From Sutterella wadsworthensis (GTDB lineage Bacteria > Pseudomonadota > Gammaproteobacteria > Burkholderiales > Burkholderiaceae_F), in NCBI RefSeq assembly GCF_003315195.1, contig NZ_QNRV01000009.1, forward strand, positions 16,283-80,282: a stretch of DNA of 64,000 nt, read 5' to 3'. The notes below the pieces were generated by a model. That model searched no databases. It saw only the letters and a list, made by a program, of their open reading frames with translations, and was not told the origin of the DNA. Below are positions 28,243 to 37,474 of the stretch, piece by piece (the stretch's first letter is position 1; each line of letters begins with the position of its first letter). A program made the position numbers and the translations under genes.

Positions 28243-28516
28243 CTGCTCAAAAAGCGGTTTGAGGCTCTCTTCACAATGCTAGCGGGCTAGTCAGGAAAAT
28301 CCTTTTTTTACGGCCATTTTCAAGAAAAATGCGCCGTTATAATCATTCGTCCATTTGCACAACAGTGCTGCTGCAGGTCGTCAGGCATTTTATTGCTCAA
28401 CATTCTGCGGCGGTCTGCGCTTACGCGCGTGATTCGGTAAAACGAAACATGGGTATGCCTTCGTTTTTTCCTCGAGTCGGCGGCAGCGCAGCATTCAAAT
28501 CACGTTGGAATTTCAC

Positions 28517-29266
28517 ATGAAGATCTTAGTTGCTGTGAAGCGGGTCGTTGACGCCAAGGTCAAAGTGCGCCCGCTCCCGGACCGTTCGGGTCCCGACACC
28601 AAGCTCGCCCGCATGGCGATCAATCCGTTTGATGAGATTGCCATCGAGGAAGCGGTTGAACTCAAAGAAGCCGGAAAAGTCCAAGAAGTCGTTGCGGTTA
28701 CGATCGGCGGCGCTAAGTCAGTTGATGTGCTTCGCACGGCAATGGCGATTGGGGCGGATCGTTCTATTCATGTCTCAACCGATGAAATGATGGAGCCGCT
28801 GGCTGCTGCAAAGATCCTTGCCAAGATTGCTGAACGCGAAAAGCCTGACCTCATCCTGATGGGCAAGCAGGCGATTGATGATGATGCGGCACAGACCGGG
28901 CCGATGCTTTCGGAACTCCTGAATCTTCCGCTGGCTGCGTTTGCAAGCGAGATTGAGCTTGCCGACGGCCGCCTGATCGTCACGCGCGAAACCGACGGCG
29001 GTACGCAGACCATTTCAGTCACGCTCCCCGCAGTCGTGACAGCGGACCTGCGTCTTGCTGAACCTCGTTATGTCACGCTGCCGTCCATGGCCAAGGCTCG
29101 CAAAAAACCGGTTGAAACGATTGAGCTGGCATCCCTTGGCATTCATACAGCTCCCCGCCAGAAGCTCCTTAGCGTTGAACCGCCGCCCGCACGCAAGGCT
29201 GGGGTAATGGTTGCCAATGTTGATGAATTGATTCAGAAGCTTCGCGATGAAGCGCATCTGCTCTGA
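28517..29266 (+). CDS. etfB: Electron transfer flavoprotein beta subunit
   Basis: EtfB with EtfA carries electrons from dehydrogenases to the quinone pool. The 250-residue protein starts MKILVAVKRVVDAKVKVR, and has NPFDEIAIEEAVELKE, the adenine-binding ILMGKQAIDDDAAQTGPM, and the ANVDELIQKLRDEA tail. Start is the ATG at 28517, four codons inside the longest frame. It is 14 bases before etfA, with which it forms an operon. No acyl-CoA dehydrogenase is linked, so the electron donor is not obvious. Confidence 0.95.
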   Translation: MKILVAVKRVVDAKVKVRPLPDRSGPDTKLARMAINPFDEIAIEEAVELKEAGKVQEVVAVTIGGAKSVDVLRTAMAIGADRSIHVSTDEMMEPLAAAKILAKIAEREKPDLILMGKQAIDDDAAQTGPMLSELLNLPLAAFASEIELADGRLIVTRETDGGTQTISVTLPAVVTADLRLAEPRYVTLPSMAKARKKPVETIELASLGIHTAPRQKLLSVEPPPARKAGVMVANVDELIQKLRDEAHLL

Positions 29267-29280
29267 AGGGGAATAATGAA

Positions 29281-30219
29281 ATGACTGCGCTTTTAATTGC
29301 TGATCATGACAATGTGAAGCTTCGTCCGGCGACCGCCAGCGCGGTAACGGCGCTGCTCCAGATGACAGAAGCCGTTGACGTGCTCGTTGCCGGAAACGGC
29401 TGCGAAGCTGTAGCTGAGGAAGCGGCGAAAATCGCGGGCGTCCGTACGGTGCTTCTTGCCCAGAATGCCAAACTGGCTCAGGAGCTGCCCGAGGTGCTCG
29501 CCTATACGGCGGCTCATGAAGCGCCGGGCTACTCTCATATCTTTTTCTGCGCGACGGCGCTTGGCAAAGCGGCCATGCCCCGCGTGGCGGCTCAGCTTGA
29601 CCGTTCTGCGGTCTCCGATGTTGTTGCCGTAAAAGGTCCAAAGACCTTTGTACGCGGCATCTATGCCGGTGCACTGCTCGCAACTGTTGAGGTTGACGAA
29701 GATGTGGTGGTCGGAACGGTTCGCACGACGGCCTTTGAGCCGGCTGGTGAAGCCGACATGCCGGTGCGGATTGAAAACATAACCGTGCCTGAAGAGGCTG
29801 CTAATTGGGATGCCTCTCAGTTTGTGCGCTTTACGGAAACGGAAAGCGACCGTCCGGATCTCGTCTCGGCCAAAGTGGTTGTTGCCGGCGGGCGCGGTCT
29901 TATTGATGAGGCTGGGTTCGCTTCGCTTGAAAAGCTGGCCGATAAAATCGGCGCTGCCGTTGGGGCAACCCGTACAGCCGTCGATATGGGACTTTGTCCC
30001 AATGATTGGCAGGTAGGGCAGACGGGCAAGATGATTGCCCCCGATCTTTACATCGGTTTCGGCATCTCCGGCGCTATTCAGCATACAGCCGGCATCAAGG
30101 ACGCTAAGGTGATCGTTGCGGTGAACAATGATCCGGAGGCTCCGATTTTTGAAACGGCCGATTATGGTCTGCTCGCTGACGCAGCTGAGACCTGCAGGGC
30201 TCTTGCCGCAAAGCTTTAA
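29281..30219 (+). CDS. etfA: Electron transfer flavoprotein alpha subunit
   Basis: EtfA binds FAD in its C-terminal domain. The 312-residue protein shows the C-terminal signature region: VVVAGGRGLIDEAGF, then AAVGATRTAVDMGL, and LYIGFGISGAIQHTAGIKDAKVIVAVN with APIFETADYGL near the end. It lies directly after etfB and has GGGGAAT upstream. No terminator was found, but about 200 bases separate it from rpsP, which has its own promoter. Confidence 0.96.
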   Translation: MTALLIADHDNVKLRPATASAVTALLQMTEAVDVLVAGNGCEAVAEEAAKIAGVRTVLLAQNAKLAQELPEVLAYTAAHEAPGYSHIFFCATALGKAAMPRVAAQLDRSAVSDVVAVKGPKTFVRGIYAGALLATVEVDEDVVVGTVRTTAFEPAGEADMPVRIENITVPEEAANWDASQFVRFTETESDRPDLVSAKVVVAGGRGLIDEAGFASLEKLADKIGAAVGATRTAVDMGLCPNDWQVGQTGKMIAPDLYIGFGISGAIQHTAGIKDAKVIVAVNNDPEAPIFETADYGLLADAAETCRALAAKL

Positions 30220-30293
30220 GATCAAGCGGTTTTTCTGCTGAGAGGCGCCTTTGAATCTGCAGAACTGCAGAGGATAAAAAGCACTGCAATGAC

Positions 30294-30323
30294 TTGCAGA
30301 GTATTGGGCGCCTCAAGTAGAAT
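30294..30323 (+). promoter_or_regulatory. Candidate promoter of the rpsP operon
   Basis: TTGCAG and TAGAAT are separated by 18 bases, about 120 bases before the rpsP start. Both match sigma-70 consensus well and the position fits the operon head. No activator site was recognised. Confidence 0.5.
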
Positions 30324-30442
30324 CGCGCTTCTTGAATGAAGCCGCGATCCGCGGTTTATTCAAACCCATTCTTCCCATTCGTTTCTCCCCGGGACGGGGG
30401 TACGGATGGATTTAACTGTACCAATGATTTGAGAGGTAACTC

Positions 30443-30715
30443 ATGGTCATCGTTCGTCTCGCCCGCGGCGGCTCCAAGAAGCGTCCGTTCTTCAACATCC
30501 ACGTTTGCGACTCCCGCACCCGTCGTGATGGTCGTTTCATTGAACGTCTCGGCTACTACAACCCGGTTGCTGCCGGTCAGGCTACCCGTCTGGTGGTTGA
30601 CCTGGAACGCCTTGCCTTCTGGCAGTCCAACGGCGCTCAGCTCTCCGATACGGTTGCTCGTCTCGTGAAGGAATTCAAGGCTCAGCCCGCCGCTGAAGCC
30701 CCTGCTGCTGAATAA
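30443..30715 (+). CDS. rpsP: 30S ribosomal protein S16
   Basis: RpsP binds 16S rRNA in the small subunit. The 90-residue protein begins [19 protein letters not shown] and has [13 protein letters not shown], typical of S16, and an alanine/proline-rich tail. GAGAGGTAAC precedes the start. It heads the conserved order rpsP-rimM-trmD-rplS. The gap of about 225 bases to rimM holds two small hairpins (CTGAGG...CCTCAG near 30737, and CCGCA...TGCGG near 30765), which may tune the expression of the downstream genes. Confidence 0.98.
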   Translation: MVIVRLARGGSKKRPFFNIHVCDSRTRRDGRFIERLGYYNPVAAGQATRLVVDLERLAFWQSNGAQLSDTVARLVKEFKAQPAAEAPAAE

Positions 30716-30940
30716 TTTCTGCTGCAGTCCGCACTGAGGCGATAAACCTCAGCGCAAAGGCCCCGCATCCCTTCTGGTGCGGATTCAGCGAACTCTCTGC
30801 CGGTCGTGCCTCTCGTGTCCAAGCACATCGGATCCGGCAGCGTCAGGAGCAAAAGCTCCAGGGCGTCGGTTCTTCTGAATCCGGTATCTACGCCTGAAGT
30901 CTGCGGGGCTTCTCTATTTCTACAACTCGGAAAATTTGCC

Positions 30941-31519
30941 ATGACGTCCGACAGCACACTGATTCACGATGCGGAATTGCCCGCCGATTCGACCGACGCA
31001 CCTGATGAATGGGTGGAACTTGGCCGTACGGCCGGGGCATACGGCTTCAAGGGCTGGGTGCGCATTGCGCCGCTCGCTTCCGGAGAGGTGCTCGAGCACA
31101 CTCGCAATTGGGAGTTGGTGGATACAGCCGGCGTCCGTACGCCAGTGCGCGTCAAGGGCCTGCGCCGGCACGGCGCAGGATTGATTGCTAAGTGGGACGG
31201 CTGTGAATCCAAAGAAAGCGCGGATGCGCTCCGCGTGAAGGTGGGCGTCCTTCGCAGCAATTTCCCGCAGGCGGGCGAAAATGCGGTGTGGGCGATTGAT
31301 CTGGTTGGATGTACGGCAGTAAATAAGGATGGCGTCAAACTCGGCACCATTCTTTCCATCGGCACCAACGGCGCACAGGATCTTTTTGAGATTGAGTACG
31401 TTGATGCAGCAGGGATTGTGAAGCGTTTTTTCATCCCCAACGTGAAAGATGTCTACGTGGTGGAGATGAAGCCTGAAGAAAAACGCGTCGTCTTTGATTG
31501 GGACCCGTCATGGCGTTGA
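30941..31519 (+). CDS. rimM: Ribosome maturation factor RimM
   Basis: RimM helps mature the head of the 30S subunit and binds S19. The protein has the RimM N-terminal barrel (WVELGRTAGAYGFKGWVRI) and the PRC-barrel C-domain (AIDLVGCTAVNKDGVKLGTI, and FFIPNVKDVYVVEM). The ATG at 30941 gives 192 residues, with a weak upstream site. A much longer frame upstream overlaps non-coding sequence. It ends 10 bases before trmD and is probably translated in sequence with it. Confidence 0.95.
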   Translation: MTSDSTLIHDAELPADSTDAPDEWVELGRTAGAYGFKGWVRIAPLASGEVLEHTRNWELVDTAGVRTPVRVKGLRRHGAGLIAKWDGCESKESADALRVKVGVLRSNFPQAGENAVWAIDLVGCTAVNKDGVKLGTILSIGTNGAQDLFEIEYVDAAGIVKRFFIPNVKDVYVVEMKPEEKRVVFDWDPSWR

Positions 31520-31529
31520 GGAGGTACCG

Positions 31530-32294
31530 ATGCGCTTTGACGTCGTAACGCTTTTCCCCGAGATTTTTTCGGCTGTGCGTGACTGCGGGATTACCGCACG
31601 GGCACGCATGCGGGGTCTGTGGTCAATGAACTGCTGGAATCCTAGAGATACCGCCACGGACCTTCACCGTACGATTGACGACCGTCCTTTTGGCGGCGGT
31701 CCCGGCATGGTCATGATGGCAGAGCCTCTGGCTCAGACCATTGATGCTGTCCGAGCCTCCGGCAACCGCGGCCCAATTTTGAGTTTTGCCCCGAATGGGG
31801 CGCGCCTGACGGATGCGCGTGTACGTGAAATCGCTGCAGCCAAAGAACCGATTGTGCTTGTCTGCGGACGTTATGAAGGCATTGATGAGCGCTTTCTCGA
31901 GTCCTATGTCGACGAAGTGGTCAGCCTTGGAGATTTTGTTCTTTCCGGAGGAGAGCTGCCTGCCTGTGCATTGATTGATGCTGTGGTGCGTCAGCTTCCA
32001 GGGGCAATCAAGGACCTTTCGGCTTCGGATGAAAGCTTTGCCACTGGTCTGCTGGATGCGCCGCACTACACGCGTCCAGAGGTTTGGCGGGGTATGCCGG
32101 TGCCGGATGTGCTTTTGTCAGGCCATCACAAAAACATCGGACAGTGGTCGAGAGAAAAAAGTTTGGCGCTTACGTTGCGTACGCGTCCGGATCTCATTAG
32201 AATCGCGGATTCTTCTGGTCTCCTGACGCGCGAGGACGTTAAGTTCCTTCGCACAATGGGGGCCAAGAATATTTCCGAAGGGCGCCGTTCTTAA
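31530..32294 (+). CDS. trmD: tRNA (guanine-N1)-methyltransferase TrmD
   Basis: TrmD methylates G37 next to the anticodon of several tRNAs using S-adenosylmethionine in a SPOUT fold. The 254-residue protein begins MRFDVVTLFPEIF and has DDRPFGGGPGMVMM, LVCGRYEGIDERF and the knot region GDFVLSGGELPA. GAGGAGGTACC is a strong ribosome site before the ATG at 31530. It sits between rimM and rplS in the usual order. Confidence 0.98.
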   Translation: MRFDVVTLFPEIFSAVRDCGITARARMRGLWSMNCWNPRDTATDLHRTIDDRPFGGGPGMVMMAEPLAQTIDAVRASGNRGPILSFAPNGARLTDARVREIAAAKEPIVLVCGRYEGIDERFLESYVDEVVSLGDFVLSGGELPACALIDAVVRQLPGAIKDLSASDESFATGLLDAPHYTRPEVWRGMPVPDVLLSGHHKNIGQWSREKSLALTLRTRPDLIRIADSSGLLTREDVKFLRTMGAKNISEGRRS

Positions 32295-32388
32295 TCTCAA
32301 CGGGGTTCTTCATCAACAAACCCATCCTCTCGGCGGCGGGCTAAACCCCTAACAATCAGGCCGCATGACGATGGCTACGGAGTTAAAA

Positions 32389-32760
32389 ATGAATCTTATC
32401 GAGATTCTCGAAAAAGAAGAAATGGCTCGCCTCACGGCTGGCAAGACGATCCCCGCTTTCCGCGCTGGCGACACGGTTATCGTGTCCGTCAACGTGGTTG
32501 AAGGTTCGCGCAAGCGCGTTCAGGCCTTCGAAGGCGTCGTTATCGCTCGTCGTAATCGCGGTCTCAATTCTTCTTTCACGGTTCGCAAGATCTCGTCGGG
32601 CGAAGGCGTGGAACGTACGTTCCAGCTTTACTCCCCGATGATCGCCGGTATTGAAGTGAAGCGCCACGGCGACGTCCGCCGCGCCAAGCTCTACTACCTG
32701 CGCGAACGTTCCGGCAAGGCCGCCCGCATCAAGGAACGTCTGGTCCGCAAGGAAGCCTAA
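32389..32760 (+). CDS. rplS: 50S ribosomal protein L19
   Basis: RplS sits at the subunit interface of the ribosome. The 123-residue protein begins [15 protein letters not shown], and has the patch [20 protein letters not shown] and the conserved [21 protein letters not shown]. The ATG at 32389 with ACGGAG upstream is preferred; two earlier in-frame ATGs exist, but they add residues not usual in the family. It is the last gene of the rpsP operon. Confidence 0.97.
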   Translation: MNLIEILEKEEMARLTAGKTIPAFRAGDTVIVSVNVVEGSRKRVQAFEGVVIARRNRGLNSSFTVRKISSGEGVERTFQLYSPMIAGIEVKRHGDVRRAKLYYLRERSGKAARIKERLVRKEA

Positions 32761-32786
32761 TCCTCGACGCTGGGAAACCTGCCTCG

Positions 32787-32826
32787 AAACCCCCGAAAGC
32801 CTCCGTAGGCTCCGGGGGTTTTATTT
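32787..32826 (+). terminator. Intrinsic terminator of the rpsP operon
   Basis: AACCCCCG/CGGGGGTT with an inner stem is followed by TTATTTT, 27 bases past the rplS stop. The rest of the gap to the next gene (to 33068) holds no gene or repeat that I can recognise, only its promoter. Confidence 0.85.
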
Positions 32827-33068
32827 TGGTGCACCCTTTGAAGCGGTATGGATTTTTTAGATACATACAGTCTCCGCTTTAGTCCTTAGGCGGAATCTCT
32901 CAATACCTCAAAGCTCTCTCAAGGGTCGGCTTGTTTTTCCGTACTGCTGCCCAAATCTGGTGCCGCTGCCCATACAATTGCCGAACCTCCTTTGCAAATA
33001 GAAGTTTTAAATAGCACTAGTGCATTGAGGTTTATAAAAATTTATGTGCATTTAACGGAGAAATGCCA

Positions 33069-34178
33069 ATGCCTAAGAACTATACAGTGACGCTTCCTCA
33101 TTACAGCGTCGGTCCTTCTTGCTACGACGAGCTTGGCCAAGTCACTCGCTTTTATGGCCGTACAGCTGCCGTCGTCGGCGGTGAAACAGCGCTGGCCAAG
33201 GCGGGACCTGCCCTGAAGGCTGGCTTTGAAAAGGCCGGCGTTAAGCTGACTGAATGGACTGTTTACGGAAAAGACTCGACGAATGCAAACGTCGAGAAAA
33301 TTGTCAACAATCCGAAAGTTCAAGAAGCTGATCTGCTCTTCGGTGTTGGCGGCGGTCGTGCGATTGATACGGTGAAGACTGCTGCCGATATTCTCGGCAA
33401 GCCCTTCTTCTCTGTGCCGACCGTTTCGTCCAACTGTGCTCCCGTTTCAGCTATTGCAGTGATCTATAAGGACGACGGCGCCCTGGATCATTACCACTTT
33501 CCGAAGCGTTGTCCTGAGCACTGCTTCATTGATACGACGGTCATTCTCGACAGCCCTGAAGAGCTATTCTGGGCAGGTATCGGTGATGCGCTTTCTAAGC
33601 AGGCAGAAAGTCAGCTTGCTTCCCGCGGTGCAGAATTGACGCACACGCCGCTGCTTGGTGTTCAGGTGGGACTGGTCTGTGAAGATCCTCTGCTCGAATA
33701 CGGCAAGCAGGCGATTGAAGACTTCCGTGCCAAACGCGACAGCCATGCCTTCACTGAAACAGTGCTCGACATTATCGTTTCGACTGGCATTACGTCCAAT
33801 CTGACGACGACGAAGGACAGCTATTACTACAACTCCTCACTGGCCCACTGCTTCTACAACGCCTCGATGGTGCTTCCGAGCATTCACAAGCACCTCCACG
33901 GCGAGGTGGTGAGTTTTGGCACGCTGGTGCTCCATGCCGTTGATGAGGACGATGTTGCGCTTGAGCGTCTGATGACGTTCAACCACTCGGTCGGGCTCCC
34001 GGTGACGTTGGCTCAGCTTGACATTACGACGCCTGAACAAGTCAATGCGCTTGTCGATCGCGCGGCCACTATGAAGGAGTGGACTTGTGTGCCGTATGAA
34101 ATGACAAAGGATAAGTTCCGTAACGGCATCTATAAGGTGGATGAACTTGGCCGCAAGTTTGTCGCCAAGCAGTCCTAA
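33069..34178 (+). CDS. Glycerol-dehydrogenase-like iron/zinc alcohol dehydrogenase
   Basis: This belongs to the group III metal-dependent alcohol dehydrogenases, near GldA. The NAD site is in LLFGVGGGRAIDTVKTAAD. The metal ligands appear to be an Asp in GIGDALSKQAE, one His in HKHLHGEVVSFG, and one His in FNHSVGLP; these are the family ligands. Length is about 370 residues. ATG at 33063 is also open, but GGAG is better spaced for 33069. It stands alone. Substrate could be glycerol or another polyol or hydroxyacid; GldA relatives often act on unknown alcohols. Confidence 0.82.
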   Translation: MPKNYTVTLPHYSVGPSCYDELGQVTRFYGRTAAVVGGETALAKAGPALKAGFEKAGVKLTEWTVYGKDSTNANVEKIVNNPKVQEADLLFGVGGGRAIDTVKTAADILGKPFFSVPTVSSNCAPVSAIAVIYKDDGALDHYHFPKRCPEHCFIDTTVILDSPEELFWAGIGDALSKQAESQLASRGAELTHTPLLGVQVGLVCEDPLLEYGKQAIEDFRAKRDSHAFTETVLDIIVSTGITSNLTTTKDSYYYNSSLAHCFYNASMVLPSIHKHLHGEVVSFGTLVLHAVDEDDVALERLMTFNHSVGLPVTLAQLDITTPEQVNALVDRAATMKEWTCVPYEMTKDKFRNGIYKVDELGRKFVAKQS

Positions 34179-34245
34179 TACTTTGTCGACTTTATTCTCT
34201 GTGATGCCCCCAAGGTGATGGGGCGCAGAGCGAAGGATCGAAAGC

Positions 34246-34287
34246 ATAAAAACGCCGCAGCGCTTCTCCGTCGCTGCGGCGTTTTTG
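34246..34287. terminator. Bidirectional terminator
   Basis: Long perfect arms (AAAAACGCCGCAGCG and its complement) with a short loop lie between the converging GldA-like and rlmL-type genes. T runs on both sides make it work in both directions. A weaker CCCC/GGGG hairpin precedes it near 34206. Confidence 0.92.
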
Positions 34288-34303
34288 TAATCCGGCAGAG
34301 GAT

Positions 34304-35515
34304 TTATCCGTCCTGCGCTTGAGACAAAGTTTCCCCAGTCTTGCGGCGATTACTGCCGGCTACCATATCAAAGCGGAAGAACCGGCATTCGAGCGGTCCA
34401 TTGAACAGAACGATTTTGCGGGATTCCTTCAAGCGCATTTGGCGCGGCAATAAGCGGTCTGAGGTCAGCAGCCAGGCCGTCCAGCCGGGGAACTGACTCT
34501 TCAGTGCAGCAGCAAAATCAGCCATCATTGCCGCAATCGAGGCGCTCTTCGGGTTGGATTGTTCACCATAAGGCGGATTGGCGATGACAAGCCCCCCTTC
34601 AGCACCTTCGGGCGCTTTAATCGAACGGGCGTCGCCCTGATGAAAGACGATGCGGCCGTCGTCAAGGAGAGCGCCGAATCCTGCCCGACGGCAGTTTTCT
34701 TCCGCTTTTTCGACGACGATTGTGGAAATATCACTTGCGCGAATGAAAACTTTGGCGGAACGATTCTGTGCCGCCCGGGCGTCTTCCTTCATTTCCTGCC
34801 AGAGCGCCATGTCAAAGCCCTGAAGGCGCTCAAAAGCGAAGCGGCGCATCAGACCAGGGGCGGTATTGGTTGCCATGGCTGCGGCTTCAATGGCAATGGT
34901 GCCCGATCCGCAGAATGGATCAACCAAGGGCAGTTCAGGTTTCCAGCCGGAAAGCGCCAGCAGCGCGGCGGCGAGGTTTTCCTTCAGCGGGGCTTCGCCG
35001 TGCTCGAGGCGCCAGCCGCGCTTAAAGAGGGATTCGCCTGCGAGATCAATGTAAAAGCTCACATGATCAAAGGTGAAGTAGGCCTCAATGCGCACATCCG
35101 GCGAGCGCTTTTCTACTGAAGGGCGGCGGCCGACGAGTTCAGTAAAGCGATCGCAGAGGCCGTCCTTGATGCGCAGCGTTGCAAAGTCAAGACTTTCAAG
35201 CGGGCAGCGGTTGGCCGAAGAGTGGATGCGGAAGGTCGTATCTGTACCAAACCATTTTTCCCACGGCGTCTTTTTGGCCAGCGCATAGACATCTCGGCTG
35301 TCCCAATATTCGTCAAAGGCTACGCGCAGAAGGACGCGGGTTGCAAAGCGTGAATGCAGACATACTGCCATACCGAGTTCAAGACCGCCTGCGAACGAGA
35401 CGCCGCCCTTGGCGGAACGAATGAGATCGGGGTCGGCGTTGAGCGCCCGGATTTCGTCGGCAAGAAGCCCTTCGAGACCAAAGGGGCAGGGGGCGTGAAA
35501 GATGAAGCTCGGCAT
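34304..35515 (-). CDS. rlmL: THUMP-domain RNA methyltransferase, RlmL N-half type
   Basis: This 403-residue protein carries a THUMP domain followed by an RlmK/L-like N2-guanine methyltransferase, the part of RlmL that modifies G2445 of 23S rRNA. The start PCPFGLEGLLADEI is typical, the SAM motif is LVDPFCGSGTIAIEAA, and the catalytic motif is VIANPPYGEQ. The C-terminal RlmK half of E. coli RlmKL is absent, as is normal in many betaproteobacteria. It is convergent with the previous gene and has no operon partner. Confidence 0.88.
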   Translation of the reverse strand: MPSFIFHAPCPFGLEGLLADEIRALNADPDLIRSAKGGVSFAGGLELGMAVCLHSRFATRVLLRVAFDEYWDSRDVYALAKKTPWEKWFGTDTTFRIHSSANRCPLESLDFATLRIKDGLCDRFTELVGRRPSVEKRSPDVRIEAYFTFDHVSFYIDLAGESLFKRGWRLEHGEAPLKENLAAALLALSGWKPELPLVDPFCGSGTIAIEAAAMATNTAPGLMRRFAFERLQGFDMALWQEMKEDARAAQNRSAKVFIRASDISTIVVEKAEENCRRAGFGALLDDGRIVFHQGDARSIKAPEGAEGGLVIANPPYGEQSNPKSASIAAMMADFAAALKSQFPGWTAWLLTSDRLLPRQMRLKESRKIVLFNGPLECRFFRFDMVAGSNRRKTGETLSQAQDG

Positions 35516-35995
35516 GTAAGCTACAGAAAAATCGGCTAAAAATTGAAGCCGATATTCTAATCACTTCGACTGCTTTCATCTATCCAGTGACGTCTGCATT
35601 CTGGATGTTCGTTGGACGGATGCAAAGAAAGCGTTTTTAAAGGCAGTCACCTTGGATCAATGAGAGCGTGCGGTAAATAACGGCTGCCCGCAGCGGCATG
35701 TTGCTGTCATCAGCCGTAGGAACGATTTGCATGAATGATGATAAATTTCGCAAAAATCCAGAAAAGACAAACGATAGTCTTTGCGGAAAGTTCTGATTTG
35801 GTGACGAAGTTCGTTGTTCTATAGGGCATATTGCCTACATCTTGATCCAATTTACAAAGCATAATGACAACTTCACTGTCTATTTTGCATTTTCAGTCTG
35901 CGGCCGGCATCCCTGTGTCGTCCTGCTGAAACAGTGAACAGTCGGTTCGATCTCAGAACCGCTGACATCATTACAAATACTTTTGGACTTCTGAA
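35516..35995. other. Divergent intergenic region upstream of brnQ
   Basis: About 480 bases lie between rlmL and brnQ. A small hairpin (ATCGGC/GCCGAT, about 35531-35553) lies right behind the rlmL start side. No open frame with protein character was found. A regulated leader for a branched-chain amino-acid carrier could be hidden here, but I see no known riboswitch. Confidence 0.45.
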
Positions 35996-37336
35996 ATGGA
36001 ACAACCCAGCAGCAAACGATTTATTGCCATCGGCTCTATGCTGTTCGCACTCTTTTTCGGAGCCGGCAACCTTATTTTCCCCGCAGCGATGGGTCAGTCC
36101 GCCGGAGCGAACGTTTGGTGGGCTGTGCTCGGCTTTTGCGTAACGGGTGTAGGCCTGCCGCTTCTGGGCATTATTGCGGTTGGTTATTCCGGCTGTCGAG
36201 ATCTTCGTGAAGTTGCAAGCCGTGTGCATCCGCTCTACGGACTCTTTTATACGGTTGTCTGCTACATGGCGATCGGCCCTTGTTTCGCCATTCCTCGTAC
36301 GGGCACGGTATCTTTCGAAATCGCCGTGCGTCCTTTCCTCGGTGCCGATCCGTCGGCATTTGCGCTACCGATCTTCCTCGCTTTCTTTTTGGGGATCTCC
36401 TGCTGGCTGGCTGCATCACCATCAAAGCTTGTTGATAGAATCGGCAAGTTCCTCACGCCGGCGCTGCTCGTCACGCTGGCCGTCATGATCGTCATGTCCT
36501 TTGCAACGCCGATGGGAGACTTCCAGGCGCCGGGCAAAGCCTATGATGAACCGATCAAGGCTGCATTCCAGGGTGTGCTTGACGGCTACAACACGCTTGA
36601 CGCCATTGCAGCACTTGTGTTCGCGACTCTGATTGTGAATTCGGTGAAGGAAATCGGCTTTACGGATCCGAAGGCTATTTCCTCTCAGGTTATGAAGTCC
36701 GGCATGCTCGCAGGTCTGCTTCTTGCACTGGTTTATATCTTCATTGCCAAGATCGGCGCGGAAAGCGTTGCCGCTATCGGCATGCAGGATACGGGGGCGC
36801 CGGTGCTTGCAGAAAGCGCTAAGGTCTTCTTCGGCAGCTTTGGCGCCTACCTGCTTGCCGCGATTGTGCTGCTTGCCTGCATCACCACGGCGGTTGGCCT
36901 GCTCACCTGCTGCGCAGCATTCTTTATGCAGCTGACGGGCAAATTCACCTATGTGCAGTGGGTCATCGGTTTCACGGTGATTTCCTACCTCATCGGCTTG
37001 TTCGGTTTGAAGACCATCATCGTTTCGACCATTCCTGTGCTGATGTTCATCTATCCGCTCTGCGTGGCCCTGATCGCTTTGATCTTCCTTCACAAGTTCT
37101 TTGGCGGCCGCCAGTGCGTGTATGCCTGGACGATGGGCTTTACCTTTGTGATGGCCCTTGTCAATGGTGCAGAAACTGCCGGCATCTCGATGACCGGTCT
37201 TGAAGAAGTGCTCAAGGCCTACGTGCCGCTCCACACCTATGGCATGGGCTGGATTCCGTTTGCAATTGTCGGTTTCGTGATTGGCTTGATCTGGAAGGCT
37301 GCCGTTCCGGCCAAAGCTCAGAATGCTGCCGCTTAA
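35996..37336 (+). CDS. brnQ: Branched-chain amino-acid carrier BrnQ (LIVCS family)
   Basis: BrnQ imports leucine, isoleucine and valine with sodium or protons across the inner membrane. The N-terminal signature FALFFGAGNLIFPAAMGQ is diagnostic. About 12 hydrophobic segments are spread over 446 residues, the normal length. FGLKTIIVSTIPVLMFIYPL is another family stretch. It has no operon partner and ends at a strong terminator. Leucine control of such genes is common but no site is visible. Confidence 0.95.
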   Translation: MEQPSSKRFIAIGSMLFALFFGAGNLIFPAAMGQSAGANVWWAVLGFCVTGVGLPLLGIIAVGYSGCRDLREVASRVHPLYGLFYTVVCYMAIGPCFAIPRTGTVSFEIAVRPFLGADPSAFALPIFLAFFLGISCWLAASPSKLVDRIGKFLTPALLVTLAVMIVMSFATPMGDFQAPGKAYDEPIKAAFQGVLDGYNTLDAIAALVFATLIVNSVKEIGFTDPKAISSQVMKSGMLAGLLLALVYIFIAKIGAESVAAIGMQDTGAPVLAESAKVFFGSFGAYLLAAIVLLACITTAVGLLTCCAAFFMQLTGKFTYVQWVIGFTVISYLIGLFGLKTIIVSTIPVLMFIYPLCVALIALIFLHKFFGGRQCVYAWTMGFTFVMALVNGAETAGISMTGLEEVLKAYVPLHTYGMGWIPFAIVGFVIGLIWKAAVPAKAQNAAA

Positions 37337-37367
37337 TTTGTAAGACAACATTCAACTGTTTTTGCTG

Positions 37368-37399
37368 CCCGCCCGGAGTTTTCTTCGGGCGGTTTTTTC
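37368..37399 (+). terminator. Intrinsic terminator after brnQ
   Basis: CCGCCCGG/TTCGGGCGG forms a stable stem followed by six T residues about 30 bases after the stop. Confidence 0.9.
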
Positions 37400-37474
37400 T
37401 GCTCGCTAAAAAGTGACGTTGTCCTTGATGGTCGAAAATGGCTGCTTCAAGCACAAACTGCGCTTAGAACGCAG